A stretch of DNA of 64,000 nucleotides from Dethiobacter alkaliphilus (GTDB taxonomy: Bacteria; Bacillota; Dethiobacteria; DTU022; UBA8154): NCBI GenBank assembly GCA_016841605.1, contig JAENYV010000001.1, positions 293,540 through 357,539 on the forward strand. Reading direction: 5' to 3'. A program made the translations under genes and the position numbers. Under the pieces are notes generated by a model. The model was not told the DNA's origin, did not search any database, and was given only the letters and a program-made list of their open reading frames with translations. Shown here in pieces: positions 6,769-19,700 of this stretch; position 1 is the first letter of the stretch; every line of letters begins with the position of its first letter.

Positions 6769-8112
6769 ATGAAAAGAAAAAAAGGAACTGGAAAAAAGAA
6801 GCTCTTTTTAGTCCTTTCTCTTATTATGCTGTTTTTATCGGTAAGTATTTTCTGCTTTTCTTCAGTTTCTGCCGAGGAAGCGGATATTACTTTTAGCGTA
6901 GGAACAGTAGAGGTTCCGTTTTCATCTGAGGCTACTACAGTGGAGGTACCTGTAAGCATCAGCACCCCTGCGGAGGCGGTGTGTGCACTCAAAATTGCGG
7001 TAGTATATGAACAGGCGGACGGTATTAAAGCCGTGCCCGTATCCATCACACCCGGCACAATGCTGTCGGGGGGTGCAGTCAATACGAATCTGGAGTATGT
7101 AGCGTCAGGGGAGTATGCCGGCCGGAAGGCGGTCTTTTTGAACTACTTCAGTACGACCGGCTTTACGGAAGGGGGCGAGTTGTTCAAGGCTACCTTTGAG
7201 ATACCGGCGGGTTCGGAGGCTCAAACCATTCAGTTGCCGATTTCCCCCAGCGATCAGAATACGAAAGTCGGGACACGTAGCCTGGCATTCAATGACGGCC
7301 GGATAATGATTGAGCCGTTAGGTCCATCGAGTGATGTTACTTTTAGCGTAGGAACATTAGAGGTTCCGTTTTCATCTGAGGCTACTACAGTGGAGGTACC
7401 TGTAAGCATCAGCACCCCTGCGGAGGCGGTGTGTGCACTCAAAATTGCGGTAGTATATGAACAGGCGGACGGTATTAAAGCCGTGCCCGTATCCATCACA
7501 CCCGGCACAATGCTGTCGGGGGGTGCAGTCAATACGAATCTGGAGTATGTAGCGTCAGGGGAGTATGCCGGCCGGAAGGCGGTCTTTTTGAACTACTTCA
7601 GTACGACCGGCTTTACGGAAGGGGGCGAGTTGTTCAAGGCTACCTTTGAGATACCGGCGGGTTCGGAGGCTCAAACCATTCAGTTGCCGATTTCCCCCAG
7701 CGATCAGAATACGAAAGTCGGGACACGTAGCCTGGCATTTAATGATGGAACGATTGTAATTACCGGAGAAGCGGATGAATGCTTCATCGCTACCGCGGCT
7801 TTCGGCTCCAAGATGATGCCGTCGGTGGCTGTGCTCAGGCAGTTCCGAGACAGGTATCTCCTGAGCAGCGAGAGCGGGAGAGCTTTTGTCCATTACTACT
7901 ACAATATCTCCCCGCCTATTGCTTCCTACATTAGCGGAAGTGAAACTTTAAAAGTCCTGGTGCGGATAGCCTTGGTCCCCTTGATAGCCTTGGCTGTCCT
8001 GTTCATGAATCCTGTTCAGGCAGCGGTTTTCATTGCTACCTTACTATTCTTTGCTTTTTACCTGGTGCGCAGAAGACAGGCCGGAATAATAGCTTTAAGA
8101 CGAAGAGATTAG
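6769..8112 (+). CDS. Secreted double cohesin-like protein with CFIATAAFGS C-terminal anchor
   Basis: A 447-residue protein. Residues 1-38 are a signal peptide (FCFSSVSAEEA). Two almost identical domains (about 41-180 and 191-330) have the cohesin outline: VEVPVSISTPAEAVCALKIA at the start, an LNYFSTTGF strand, and ALAFNDG-type last strands. From about residue 337 the tail begins with CFIATAAFGS, followed by LRQFRDRYLLSSESGRAFV, YYYNISPPIA and two hydrophobic spans. This is the widespread CFIATAAxGS C-terminal region, which probably anchors the protein in the membrane with the cysteine near its face. ATG 6769 is chosen because AAGGAG lies nine bases upstream. An earlier in-frame ATG at 6694 lacks a site. 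It may be the membrane-bound scaffold for the dockerin proteins. Confidence 0.85.
   Translation: MKRKKGTGKKKLFLVLSLIMLFLSVSIFCFSSVSAEEADITFSVGTVEVPFSSEATTVEVPVSISTPAEAVCALKIAVVYEQADGIKAVPVSITPGTMLSGGAVNTNLEYVASGEYAGRKAVFLNYFSTTGFTEGGELFKATFEIPAGSEAQTIQLPISPSDQNTKVGTRSLAFNDGRIMIEPLGPSSDVTFSVGTLEVPFSSEATTVEVPVSISTPAEAVCALKIAVVYEQADGIKAVPVSITPGTMLSGGAVNTNLEYVASGEYAGRKAVFLNYFSTTGFTEGGELFKATFEIPAGSEAQTIQLPISPSDQNTKVGTRSLAFNDGTIVITGEADECFIATAAFGSKMMPSVAVLRQFRDRYLLSSESGRAFVHYYYNISPPIASYISGSETLKVLVRIALVPLIALAVLFMNPVQAAVFIATLLFFAFYLVRRRQAGIIALRRRD
6889..7293. repeat. Near-identical tandem cohesin repeat, unit 1
   Basis: About 405 bases match 7339-7743 at an offset of 450 bases. I saw only a handful of differences (for example GTAGAGG versus TTAGAGG near 6909). 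Identity this high inside a gene implies a recent duplication or ongoing gene conversion. Confidence 0.9.
7339..7743. repeat. Near-identical tandem cohesin repeat, unit 2
   Basis: Second copy of the 405-base unit at 6889-7293. The 45 bases between the units encode a linker (RIMIEPLGPSSD) that the second copy lacks. Confidence 0.9.
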
Positions 8113-8187
8113 ATAATTCACATTTTTCTTTATTTTTACTGTGCATCATTATACTACTAAATTTATTCAGAAAGGAGAAAAGAGAAC

Positions 8188-10665
8188 TTGAAAGGGGATA
8201 AGAGAATTGTATTAATGCAATTAGGGCTTAAGTTCAAAAATAAAAAGTTTATCAGTTGCCTGGTTTTTCTGATCTTTATGTGCAGCTTCATTTTGATGGC
8301 CCGGACCGGCACTGCCCTCGCCGATCCGGGAAGTGCAAGTGATCCGGCAACATCGCTCACGATCAAAGTCGGTTATACCAGTTCTTCAAATCAAACCAGC
8401 ACATATACTACGGTGCGAACCTTCACGTACGAAGAAATGAATGCCATGGCCAATGTGCAGCAGGCTTATTCTTACATCGACAGCATGCCGGCTCCGGTAA
8501 TTGACGCGGCGAGAGGCGTCTTGATTTCCGACCTTCTGACCGCGGCAGGCATAGACACGGGCGCAAACATGAGCAATATCAATAAAATATATTTTTACTG
8601 CACCGACACAGCACCATACTGGTATACAAATTTGACCGGGGATTATCTGTATGGTACGCCTCGCTACTATTATCCAAACATCGTAAAGAGCTGGAATGCT
8701 GATGAACAAAAACCTACAAACTCCGGAGGATGGGGCAGTCCTACGGACGGCGCCGTCCAGGTCTACCCCATCCTGGCAATTGAGGACAACTGGGACCGTT
8801 TTCAGGATCCTCCCGATTTCAACAATATGATCGGCTCAAGCAGGTTCAGGTTGTTGAATGGCCAGACGGAAAGTGACTATACAAACGGTGTGTTTACTGC
8901 TATGAAGTCTGCCAGGTGGGTGTGCGAGATTGATGTGATGCTGAACCAGGCCATGCCGCCGGTCTTGACGGCCAATGCTGCCACCTTGGGCCAACCGGCG
9001 ACCTTAAGCTATACGGATGATGCCGACTGGCGTTCCGTCATCAGCGGCATCACCGTGGACGGCATCACCGTGGACAGCGGAAAATACAGCGTGGCCGAAG
9101 GTACGATCACCATCGATCAGAGCATCTTCACCAGTGCCGAAGACTATACAATCGTAGTGAGTGCCGCCGGCTACAGCGACGTTTCCGTTACGCAGACCAT
9201 GAATACAGCCTCCACAAACGTCTGGGACGGCTCGGTTGACGTTTCCTGGTACAATACCATCGACACGGTGTTCTATATCGACACCCCGGCAAAGCTGGCC
9301 GGCCTGGCGGCCATTGTCAACGGGATTTATAACGAGGGCGCCGGCGTTACCGGCAACCCGGATTATATTGTCGCCAATGTTGGCGGCGGAACCGTGGCCG
9401 GTTCAACCACCAGCACCTGGATTTACGGCAGCGACGACTTTGACGGCAAAACCGTCTACCTTACCGCGGATCTGGATATGGGCGGCATTTATAACAGCTC
9501 CGCCGGCACCTGGAGCGGCCCCAACTATATGCCCATCGGCGGCCAGTACTGCATGACGTACCAGGACGGTACGACATTTATTGGTGCCTCCTGGAACGGT
9601 ACCTTTGACGGGCAGGGGCATACCGTTAAAAATATTTATTGCAGCAGGCACGCCGGCTCCCTCGGCTATTCCTTCAGCCAGTCCGTCGGCCTCATCGGGC
9701 GCTTGGGCATTCATGACAATGATGTAGCAAATGGCTACAACACATTGGCCAATCCCTCGGTTAAAAATGTCGCGGTCAGCGGCTCTATTTATGCCAACCG
9801 TTCCGTGGGCGGCATTGTGGGCAAAAACGGCAAGAGCATCGCCTCTGTCATTGAGAACTGCATCAACTACGCTTCTGTCAGCAACACCGACTCCAAGGGT
9901 GTGGGCGGCATTGCCGGCGCCGGATGGAACAATCTGACCATTAAAAACTGCGCTAACTTCGGCTCAATCTATACATCCTATTCCAACGCCGGCGGCATCT
10001 CGGGCAGCTGCGAAGCCGATATATTTAATTGTTATAACGTCGGTTATGTCAATGCCAGTTCAGCCAATCAGGCCCAGTCCCTTGGCACCAATAACGGCGG
10101 CGCGGTCTGGACCAACTGCTACTGGCTGGACGGTTCCTCCGCCAGCAATGAGGCGGTATACGGCAATACAACCGGCAGTACTATTACCCAAATGCCGACA
10201 ACGGATTCCATGAAAACAACGGACTTCCTGGCCGCACTGAACGGCGAAGGACAGAATTGGTTAGAGGATACCAATAATATCAACAACGGCTACCCCGTCC
10301 CGAACTGGCAGGCAACCGGGGAAGACACTGCCAAGTATACGGTCACACCCGTAACTGATGAGGCTTACCGGAATGGGACAACGACGGAAGGATTAACGAT
10401 TATGACCGTCAAGCCCGAAGTAAGCGGACTCCACTATTTTGCAGTTGAAATAGCACCGGAGAGAGAGCATAGCGGGGAAGAAGCCGCAGTCTTTGTCCAT
10501 ATCCGTGACGGCTACCAGTTAAGCCTCAATGTTACCAAAGCGGATTTTGATGCTGTAAACAATGCCACGGCCGGCTTTAACGTCCGGCCCGGAGACAAGG
10601 TCAAAGTTTTCATCGTAGATGATTTGACCAACGATGAGGGCTTTAACCCGACAATTCTGCAGTAG
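8188..10665 (+). CDS. Secreted sulfite-oxidase-fold-like / HID / GLUG protein with FVH-NPTILQ C-terminal domain
   Basis: An 825-residue protein. The signal peptide ends near TGTALADPG (residue about 46). Residues about 50-250 form the DxMPAP domain (IDSMPAPV near 97, GVLISDLLTAAGI, YFYCTDT, TPRYYYPNI, SARWVCEIDVML). Residues about 253-340 form an HID domain (PPVLTANAATLG to SVTQTM). Residues about 345-710 start NVWDGSVDVSWYN and hold GLUG-type repeats (GGIVGKNG, GGIAGAGW). Residues about 714-825 are the shared C-terminal domain (AVFVHIRDG, KADFD, GFNVRPGD, FNPTILQ). TTG 8188 follows AAAGGAG by ten bases. ATG 8215 is an alternative. An exported, multi-domain binding protein of unknown ligand. 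Confidence 0.88.
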   Translation: MKGDKRIVLMQLGLKFKNKKFISCLVFLIFMCSFILMARTGTALADPGSASDPATSLTIKVGYTSSSNQTSTYTTVRTFTYEEMNAMANVQQAYSYIDSMPAPVIDAARGVLISDLLTAAGIDTGANMSNINKIYFYCTDTAPYWYTNLTGDYLYGTPRYYYPNIVKSWNADEQKPTNSGGWGSPTDGAVQVYPILAIEDNWDRFQDPPDFNNMIGSSRFRLLNGQTESDYTNGVFTAMKSARWVCEIDVMLNQAMPPVLTANAATLGQPATLSYTDDADWRSVISGITVDGITVDSGKYSVAEGTITIDQSIFTSAEDYTIVVSAAGYSDVSVTQTMNTASTNVWDGSVDVSWYNTIDTVFYIDTPAKLAGLAAIVNGIYNEGAGVTGNPDYIVANVGGGTVAGSTTSTWIYGSDDFDGKTVYLTADLDMGGIYNSSAGTWSGPNYMPIGGQYCMTYQDGTTFIGASWNGTFDGQGHTVKNIYCSRHAGSLGYSFSQSVGLIGRLGIHDNDVANGYNTLANPSVKNVAVSGSIYANRSVGGIVGKNGKSIASVIENCINYASVSNTDSKGVGGIAGAGWNNLTIKNCANFGSIYTSYSNAGGISGSCEADIFNCYNVGYVNASSANQAQSLGTNNGGAVWTNCYWLDGSSASNEAVYGNTTGSTITQMPTTDSMKTTDFLAALNGEGQNWLEDTNNINNGYPVPNWQATGEDTAKYTVTPVTDEAYRNGTTTEGLTIMTVKPEVSGLHYFAVEIAPEREHSGEEAAVFVHIRDGYQLSLNVTKADFDAVNNATAGFNVRPGDKVKVFIVDDLTNDEGFNPTILQ

Positions 10666-10669
10666 ATAT

Positions 10670-10706
10670 GGAAGGGGTCCGGAGGCGTTTTTTCCCGGAC
10701 CTTTCC
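10670..10706 (+). terminator. Hairpin after the 8188 gene
   Basis: GGAAGGGGTCCGG (10670-10682) pairs with CCGGACCTTTCC (10695-10706) with wobble pairs, around a T-rich loop. No long T-run follows, so it may act as a weak terminator or processing stem between the two genes. Confidence 0.5.
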
Positions 10707-10780
10707 TGTAGATCATGCTCAACATTTCGGCACAAAACACAATTTTCTGAATATGAAAAAATATACTAGGAGGGTAAGTA

Positions 10781-13700
10781 ATGAAAAGAAGGAAATACAG
10801 CCGCCTGCTGGCGTCTCTGATGGTTTTCGCCATGCTGGCGACGTTCTTCCCCGGCACTGTCTTGGCGGAGGGAGGAGAGACCGGCGTCTACAGCGTCAGT
10901 GTGGACAGCAGCATTACCGGCGGCACGATTGAAACAACTCCGACAAGCGGTACGAAGGGCGACGGGGTTACGGTAACCGTCACCCCGGATGAAGGCAAAC
11001 AGCTGATTGAAGGCAGCCTGAAGTATACGGCGGACGGAGGCAGCTCCTATACGGATATTACAGCCACCGAAGGCGTGTACAGTTTTGCAATTCCGGAAGC
11101 GGATGTGATTGTGACTGCCGGGTTTGAGGATGTTCCGGCTGCGGGTGAAAGCACGTCTTATGTGGTAGATTTCAGCGTAACCGGAGAATATGGAACTGTC
11201 GCAGCGGCAGTCTACAGCGTTGCCATCAGCTCCGGCGATGCGGTGGCGGCCGGCCGAACCGTGATCTTTACTGCCTCACCGGACGAAGGCTACCAGGTGA
11301 AAGAGTGGACCGTAAACGACCAGCCCATAGCGGATAACCAGACCAATACTTTAAGCATAGAAAACCTGGCCGCGGACCAAACCGTAACCGTGGAATTCGA
11401 AGCGGTATCCGGCGGCGAGCCTGAGCCGGCGACTTATACTGTGGCGGTGGATAGCGCTATCACCGGAGGTACCGTAGTAGTGGATCCGGAAAGCGCAGCA
11501 GAAGGGGATACCGTCACCGTCACAGTCACCCCGGATGAAGGCAAACAACTGATTGAAGGCAGCCTGAAGTATACGACGGACGGAGGCAGCTCCTATACAG
11601 CCATCAGTGAAACCGGCGGCGTGTACAGCTTTGTGCTGCCGGCTGCGGATGTCACCGTGGCCGCCGCTTTCGAGGACCTTCCTCCAGGATCGAATGTCTG
11701 GGACGGCAGCTTGGACACCTCTTGGTACACAGCCAATCCGGAGTTGCCTGTCTACACCATCAGCACGCCGGCCCAGTTGGCGGGCCTTGCCTACCTGGTC
11801 AACGCCAGTGAAGCTGAGTGGCTGGCTCTGGGCCTCAGCCTGGATAACCCGGACTACGGTATGTACATCCGTTTTGCGGGCAAAACCATCACTTTGGCCA
11901 ACGATATCTGGCTCAATGCCACCGCCAGCGCCGCCAAGGGCGATACCGGCCAGCGGCAGTGGATCCCCATCGGCGGCGGCGGCATCTTCCAAGGGCCCGA
12001 GGATTACACCTTCGGCGGCATCTTCGACGGGGCGGGTCATACCGTTTACAACGTCTATATCGACAAGGGCGGTACCACTACCTGGATCGCGAATTGTGGC
12101 TTCATTGGGCAGCTTTCTGCAGAAGCTACTATCAAAAACTTGACCGTGACCGGCTTTGTGGACGCAGACCGTTCGGTAGGCGGCATTGTAGGCAAGAACT
12201 GGGGCACCGTGGAGAATTGTGTCAACTACGCCACAGTGAAAGGCTACCAGAGCAAGGGCGTGGGCGGCATCACCGGTGCCAACTGGTACGCTAACCCCAC
12301 TACCTCACCTGCGCCGGTCATTCGGGGCTGCGTTAACTATGGAGCAGTGGAGACTGCCTTTGGCACAGGCCTTTGCGGCGGCATCGCCGGCGACAACGAG
12401 GGCCTCATTGAAAATTGCGCCAACTATGGTGCTATCAGCGCAGCTAATGCCGGCAGCGCCAGCATCGGCGGCATTGCCGGCAACCTGAAGATCATCGGTG
12501 GTGACAGTATCGCAACCGTGAGAAACTGCTTCAACGCCGGCGCCATCATCCAGGGCCAGTGGACGGCCGGTATCGCAGCCCAGGTGGAGAACGGCGTTGC
12601 CGACATCCTTAATTGCTATAACATTGGCAGCGTGAACGGCGGTCTTTGCGGCGGTATCCTGGGCAACCATAACGGTGGTTACGTTGCCATCAGCAACTGC
12701 TACAACACCGGCGCCATCACCGGCGCCAGCGGCGGGGCCATCGCCGGCAAACTCAATGCCAACGGCAGCACCGATAACCTCTATTATTTGCATGGTTCGG
12801 CGGCCTTGCCCTTTGCCATTGCCCCGGCCACTGCCGCCGCAATGGCCAGGACTGAGGCGGAGATGAAGGCCGATGCGCTGGTCGCCCGGCTGAACGGGTT
12901 AAACGGCCATATCTTCGTGCCGGACATGGACGATAACAACAACGGCTATCCCATCCTGGCCTGGCAGACGGCGCACTCCATTCCGCCCGTGCTTGCGGCG
13001 GATACTACCAACAATCAGATTGGTGAGCCTGTGGAGATCACCTTCACCGACGACGGGAATTGGAGCGGAGTTGTCAGCGGCATCACGGTCAATGGAGCCA
13101 TGGTATCAGGCTATACCCTGGCATCGGGTACAGTGACCATCCCGGCCGGCGCCTTTGCTGAAGCCGGAGACTACATTGTTGCGGTCACCGCCCCGGGCTA
13201 TACCAATGCAATTATATTGCAGGCCATGCAGCAGACAGGTACAACCTACGGCACGGTCACCTTTATGAGCGACGGTGCCGTCTATACCACCGTCGACACC
13301 CCTCTCGGCTCTGCCACGGAGGCGCCGGCCGATCCGGTCAAAGACGGTTACACCTTCAGCGGATGGTGGACGGACGAGAATTATTCCAGCGCAATCGTAT
13401 TCCCGTACACCGTGACGGAAAACGTGACCGTATACGCCAAGTGGACGGAGATTCCCGCCGGGCCGTTGCCGGCGCCGGTACTTAAGGCGGATAACACAGA
13501 CAACAACACCGGCCAGCCGGTGACTATTACCTTTACGGACGACGCAGCCTGGAGAAGCGCTATTACCGGAGTCACAATTAATAGCTTGTATTACTTCGGA
13601 CACCTGACCGCTGACCAGTACACAGTCAGCCCGGGCAAAATCAGCATAGCGGCGGAAATAGCGGCAGAAGCATTCACGCAAGCCGGAGAATACATTATTA

Positions 13701-16700
13701 TAGTGCGGGCAACCGACTACAAAAACGCCATGGTCAATCAAAAAATAAACGAAGGCTTTGCGTTTACCTATTCCATTGACACCGGCCAAGCCGTCATCAC
13801 CGGCTATACCGGCAGCGGCGGGGAGATCGCCGTTCCTGGCAGCATTGTGCAGGGCGGAACAGCCTATCCGACGATCGCCATTGGTATGAGTGCGTTTCTG
13901 AACTGTACAGCGTTAACCTCAGTTGAGTTGCCGGACAGCATGACCAGCATCGGTGATAATGCCTTTAACGGCTGCACCGGATTGACTGCGGTCACGCTGC
14001 CGACAAACTTAAGCAGCATTGGCAACCAAGCGTTCAGGGGTTGCTCAAACCTGGACACCGCCTACTTCCTGGGGGATCTGCCGACCCTAGGTGCGGATGT
14101 TTTCCAGGATACACCCTCTGATTTCGTTCTCTGCTACCATGCCGGCAAGGCCGCAAGTTGGTCCGGCTTTACGGACTATACGGCAAAATCTTTTTGCACC
14201 CTGACTTTGGACCTGCAGGATGGCAGTGCGCCAGTCGGCAGCTATACGACAGTTGACAGCAGCGAGGGCCATATCGCGGCCCCTGCCGACCCTGTCTGCC
14301 CAGGCCTCACCTTCGGCGGCTGGTACAAGGAAGCGGCCTGCGTCAACGCCTTTGATTTCGGCAGCGAGACGGTGACCGGCGACATAACCTTGTACGCCAA
14401 ATGGATAGGTGGAACTCAGACCTACACCGTCACCACGGACAGTGCCATCACCGGCGGCACAGTTGCGGTTGATCCGGCCGTCGGCAGCGCTGGTGACATC
14501 ATCACCGTCACTGTCACTCCGGCTGAGGGCAAACAGCTTGTGGCCGGCAGCCTGCAGTACACCGCAGACGGCGGGATGAACTATGCCGCGATCCCTTCCA
14601 GCGAAGACGCGTACAGATTCTCTCTCCCGGCGGCCAACGTCGTTGTCACCGCTCAGTTTGAGAATGCTTCCATTGACTTCACCTATACTATTAGCACCGG
14701 CCAAGCCGTCATCACCGGCTATACCGGCAGCAGTGCGGAGATTGTCGTCCCTGGCAGCATTGTGCAGGGCGAGACAGCCTATCCGACTGCTATCGGTAAT
14801 AATGCATTTAATAATCGAACGGAATTGACCTCTGTCATGCTGTCGGACGGCCTGACAAGCATCGGTGACAGTGCCTTTTTGGGTTGCACGGGATTGACCA
14901 CAATCACGCTGCCGGACAGCCTGACCAGCATCGGCACCAGTTCATTCCAATGCTGCACCGGCCTCACCTCTGTCACGCTGCCGGCAAGCGTAAACAGCAT
15001 TGGCGACCGGGCGTTCCGGGGTTGCCTGAACTTGGGTGCCGCCTACTTCCTGGGAGACCTGCCGGCGACTTTCAGTGGAAACGTTTTCCAGGGTGCCAAA
15101 TCCGGTTTTGTCCTTTACTACCATGTGGACAAAGCGGCCAGCTGGTCTGGCTATGCGAACTATCCGAACCAGGCTTTCTGCGTCCTAACTTTAGACCTGC
15201 AGAACGGCAGCACGCCTGAGAGTAGCTACGCAGTTCTCACCGACGGCCGGCCGGCCGCTCCCGCCGATCCCACCCGCGACAACTACACCTTCGGCGGCTG
15301 GTACAAGGAAGCGGCCTGCGTCAACTCCTTTGACTTCGGCAGCGAAACGGTGACCGGCGACGTTGCAGTGTACGCCAAGTGGAATGCTTCCATTGACTTC
15401 ACCTATACTATTAGCACCGGCCAAGCCGTCATCACCGGCTATACCGGCAGCAGTGCGGAGATCGCCGTTCCTGGCAGCATTGTGCAAGGCGGGACAGCCT
15501 ATCCGACTGCTATCGGTGAAAATGCATTTAAAAACCGGACGGAATTGACCTCTGTCACGCTGTCGGACGGCCTGACCAGCATTGGTAACAGCGCTTTTAA
15601 CGGCTGCACCGGATTGACCACAATTATGTTGCCGGACAGTCTAACCAGCATTGATACCATCGCTTTTTCTGGTTGCACCGGATTAACCTCTGTCACGCTG
15701 CCGGACGGCCTGACCAGCATCGGTAACAGTACCTTTAGCGGCTGCACCGGACTGACCACAATCACGTTGCCGGCCAGCGTAAGCAGCATCGGCATGATGG
15801 CGTTCCGAAAATGCTCAAACCTGGGTGCCGCCTACTTTCTGGGAGATCTGCCGGCAACTTTCAGCTTGAAGGTTTTCAAGGATACGAAATCCGGTTTTGT
15901 CCTTTACTACCATGTGAACAAAGCCGCCAGCTGGTCGAGTTTCACGAGTTATACAACAGGGGTATTCTGCATCCTGACATTAGATCTGCAGGATGGCAAT
16001 GCGCCGGAGAGCAGCTTTGCGGTTATTGACAGTAACGGCTATATTGACGCTCCCACCGATCCCGCCCGTGGAGGTTACACTTTTGGCGGTTGGTATAAGG
16101 AAGCGGCCTGCGTCAACGTCTTTGACTTCGAAAGCGAGACAGTGACCGGCGACGTTACCGTGTACGCCAAGTGGATTGGTGAGGCTGAGACCTACAGCGT
16201 CACCGTGGACAGCAGCATTACCGGCGGCAGCGTAACAGTAGATCCGGCCAGCGCAGCCGCGGGGGGCACCATCACCGTGACCGTGACGCCGGATGAAAGC
16301 AAGCAACTGGTAGCAGGGAGCCTCAATTACAACGACGGTACTGCCGATATCGAAATTACCGCCACCGAGGACATGTACAGCTTTACGATGCCCGCGGCAG
16401 ACGTGGTTGTGACGGCCGGATTTGAGGACATTCCGGCAGCGGGTGAGGCGGGCAGCCTGAAAATCGCTTTCGTTATGCCGGGCTATACGAGCGGAACTGT
16501 GGCAATCACCCTGGACCATCCGGCGGGAGCAGGATATTCGTTTGTTTACGCCTTCAGTTACGGTCCGGTCAGCGGGCTGACGATCGAAGATACGATACAA
16601 GACGGCTCGTCTTTTACCGACGGCGCTGAAATAGAGGCATCGGCCGGGCAGTATATTACGATCTATGAGATCAATTCAACTTATCATATTCTCAACTATG

Positions 16701-19700
16701 TCAGCCGTCAGATCACGGAGAGCGATCTGGGCATAACGGCAGGCGACTATGTATTCGTCATTACCGACGCTGACGCCCATACGGTTGCTATAGTTCGCTA
16801 TAACGGCGCCGGCGGTGCGGTGACAATTCCCGCTACGGTTAACATCGGCGGGACGGATTATACCGTGACGGCTATTGCCGACGGCATGGATATGTCTCAC
16901 GGCGCTTTTAACGGCGCTAAGACAACTTTAACCTCGGTGACACTCCCGGACAGCCTGACGGCTATCGGGGCGTACGCCTTCAGTTCTTGCAGCGCGCTTA
17001 CCGCGGCAACGCTGGGAAGCGGTTTGAAAACCATGGGAGCACATGCTTTTGAACGATGCGATAATGCGGCCTTTACCTCCGTGATTATCCCGGACGGAGT
17101 GACGCGCATCGACGGCTATACCTTCTTGTCTTGTTCAGCGCTGAAAACAGTGACGCTGGGAAGCAGTGTGACCAGCGTGGGGGATTTTGCCTTTGGCAAT
17201 TGTACTTCCCTGGCCGCGGTCTATTTTAAGAGCAGCAAACCGCCGGCCTTTGGCACGAAGTATTTCAATAACACAGCTTCCAATTTTGCGCTTTATTACC
17301 ATGCCGCCAATGCCGGCGGCAGTGCGGATCCGACCAGTTGGGCTTATTTTGCCGACCATATGGCCACTTATACCGTCAATGCCTTTTGCGTGTTGACCCT
17401 TAATTCGAATTACAGCGGCGGCGCTGCGACCAGCGGAAAGGCAGCCGTCAGCAGCGGCGGTCTTCTGGCCTATCCTGCCGCCATACCATCCCGCGAAGGT
17501 TATGTTTTCAACGGCTGGTATAAAAATGCGGCCTGCACGGACGACTGGGATTTTGGGAGCGACCCGGCCGACGGCGATCTGACCCTTTACGCCGGCTGGA
17601 CTCAGGGCGCGGCGCCCGGCAGTCTGACTATTACATCTGTCCAGGCGACGGGCACAATCGGCGGGAGAACGCTCATTACGCTCGCCAGCTCTGCCGGGAC
17701 GGGCAACTCCTTTGTTTATAAGGTCAGCAACATGCCGGTCAGTGGTCTGACCACAGCCGGCACGGTCACGGACGGCGCGGCGTTTACCAGCGGCAGTACG
17801 GTCATTGCCGTAGCGGCCGGCCAGTATGTGACCATCTATGAAATCACGGCGGAGCAAACAATTGTCAACTATGTCTGCCGTCAGATTGCCGCCGGCGAGA
17901 TTACGGCGGGCGTCAATATCGGCGATTTCAATTATATCCTGAAGAATACGTCTTCCGGCCATACGGCGGCGGTCAAAAGCTATACCGGTTCCGGCGGCGC
18001 GGTTGTTATTCCGGGAACGGTCGAATACAATGGGACGACTTATAACGTTACGGCGCTGGCCGGCAGTACGTTTTATACCAACGGCGTCTTCAGCGGCAAT
18101 ACGGCGATTACCTCCGTAACCCTCCCGGACAGCCTGCAAACCATAGGCGATTATGCCTTTTACGGCTGCACGGGTCTAACCTCGGCGAACCTGGGAAGCG
18201 GCTTGACGACCATAGGCTGGGAGGCCTTTAATAGGTGCTCTCAGCTTGCAGCGATCACGCTCCCCAACGGCGTGACCAGTATTGGGGATTACGCTTTCGC
18301 CGATTGCAGAGGGCTTACGGCAGTCAAGCTTCCGGATGGGCTGACACAAATTGGACCCTCTATCTTTAACAGCTGCTCCAATCTGGCCTCTGTAACAATC
18401 GGCAGCGGGGTGACCAGCATTGGCGAAAGAGCCTTTATCGGGTGTTCCAAGCTAACCTCCATCACGCTTCCGGACGGCGTGACCGGCATCGGGGCCAGCG
18501 CTTTCCAGAACTGCGCCATGCTTACGAGCGTAACAGTTCCGGACAGCGTCACAAGTATTGGCGATTGGGCTTTCCAGGGCTGCGCGAAGATGAAAAGGGC
18601 TGTCATCGGAAGCGGCGCGGCAAGTATCGGCAAGGAAGTCTTCAACTACAGCAGCGTACTGGAGGCCGTCTTTTTCCAGAGCGCCAAACCTCCGTTTTTC
18701 GACTTGAGACCTTTCAACGAAACAGCGTCTAATCTCGTTTTGTATTATAATTACCGGAATCCCGGCGATCCCGGCGACCCGACCAGTTGGGTTTATTTTG
18801 GCGCCAATGCGGGATATACGGTAAAGACATGTAGCATGCTGACGCTCGATCCCAATTACAGCGGCAGCACTCCGGCAAGCTATCCGGTGCCGTCCGGCGA
18901 GTTGCTTGGCTATCCGGAGAATGTTCCCAACCGGTCGGACTATACCTTCAACGGCTGGTATAAGGATACGGCGTGCACGGATGACTGGGATTTTGCGGCC
19001 GAAACGGTCAGCGGCGATCTGACGCTTTACGCCGGCTGGGCCCAGGGTGCGGCGCCCGGAAACTTAAGCGTCATTTCGGCAGTACCCAGTCCCCTTATTA
19101 ATGGATCGACGATTATCACACTCGGCAGCTTAGCCGGGGATGGGAACTCCCTTGTCTATAAAGTCGGCGATGTACCGGTCTCCGGACTGACAACCGACAG
19201 CACGGTCACAGACGGCGCGGCTTTCAGCAGCGGCAGTACCGTAATCAGCGTGATACCAGGCCAGTATGTGACGATTTATGAAATAACCGATCCGGAACAG
19301 AAAGTGGTGAACTATGTCAGCCGTCAAGTTGCCGCATCGGAAATTAAAGCGGGTGCCAATACAGCAGACTTGAACATTGAGTTCTCCGGCACGACGGCGA
19401 CCGTCACCGGCTATACCGGTTCCGGCGGCGCGGTTGTTATACCCGACACGATTACCTGGGGCGGGACGGACTATACCGTGACTGCTATTGCCGACAGAGT
19501 ATATGTCAATGGCTATTATATAGGCGCATTCGCCAACGGCAAAACGACCATAACTTCCGTCACTATTCCCGACAGCGTTACGACAATTGGGAGTGACGCC
19601 TTCAAGGACTGCACAGTCCTGAAAGGGGTGACAACAGGCAACGGCGTGACGAGTATCGGGGGCTCTGCTTTCCAAGGCTGCACTAGTCTTGCCGAGCTGA

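Noticed and set aside
17135-18139. Long antisense frame (334 codons) inside the giant LRR gene
   Set aside because: It mirrors the repeat pattern of the sense gene, lacks a ribosome binding site and gives a biased Arg/Gly/Ala-rich protein. The same holds for other antisense frames in 8-42 kb (for example 11351-12040, 13106-13789, 38872-39627).
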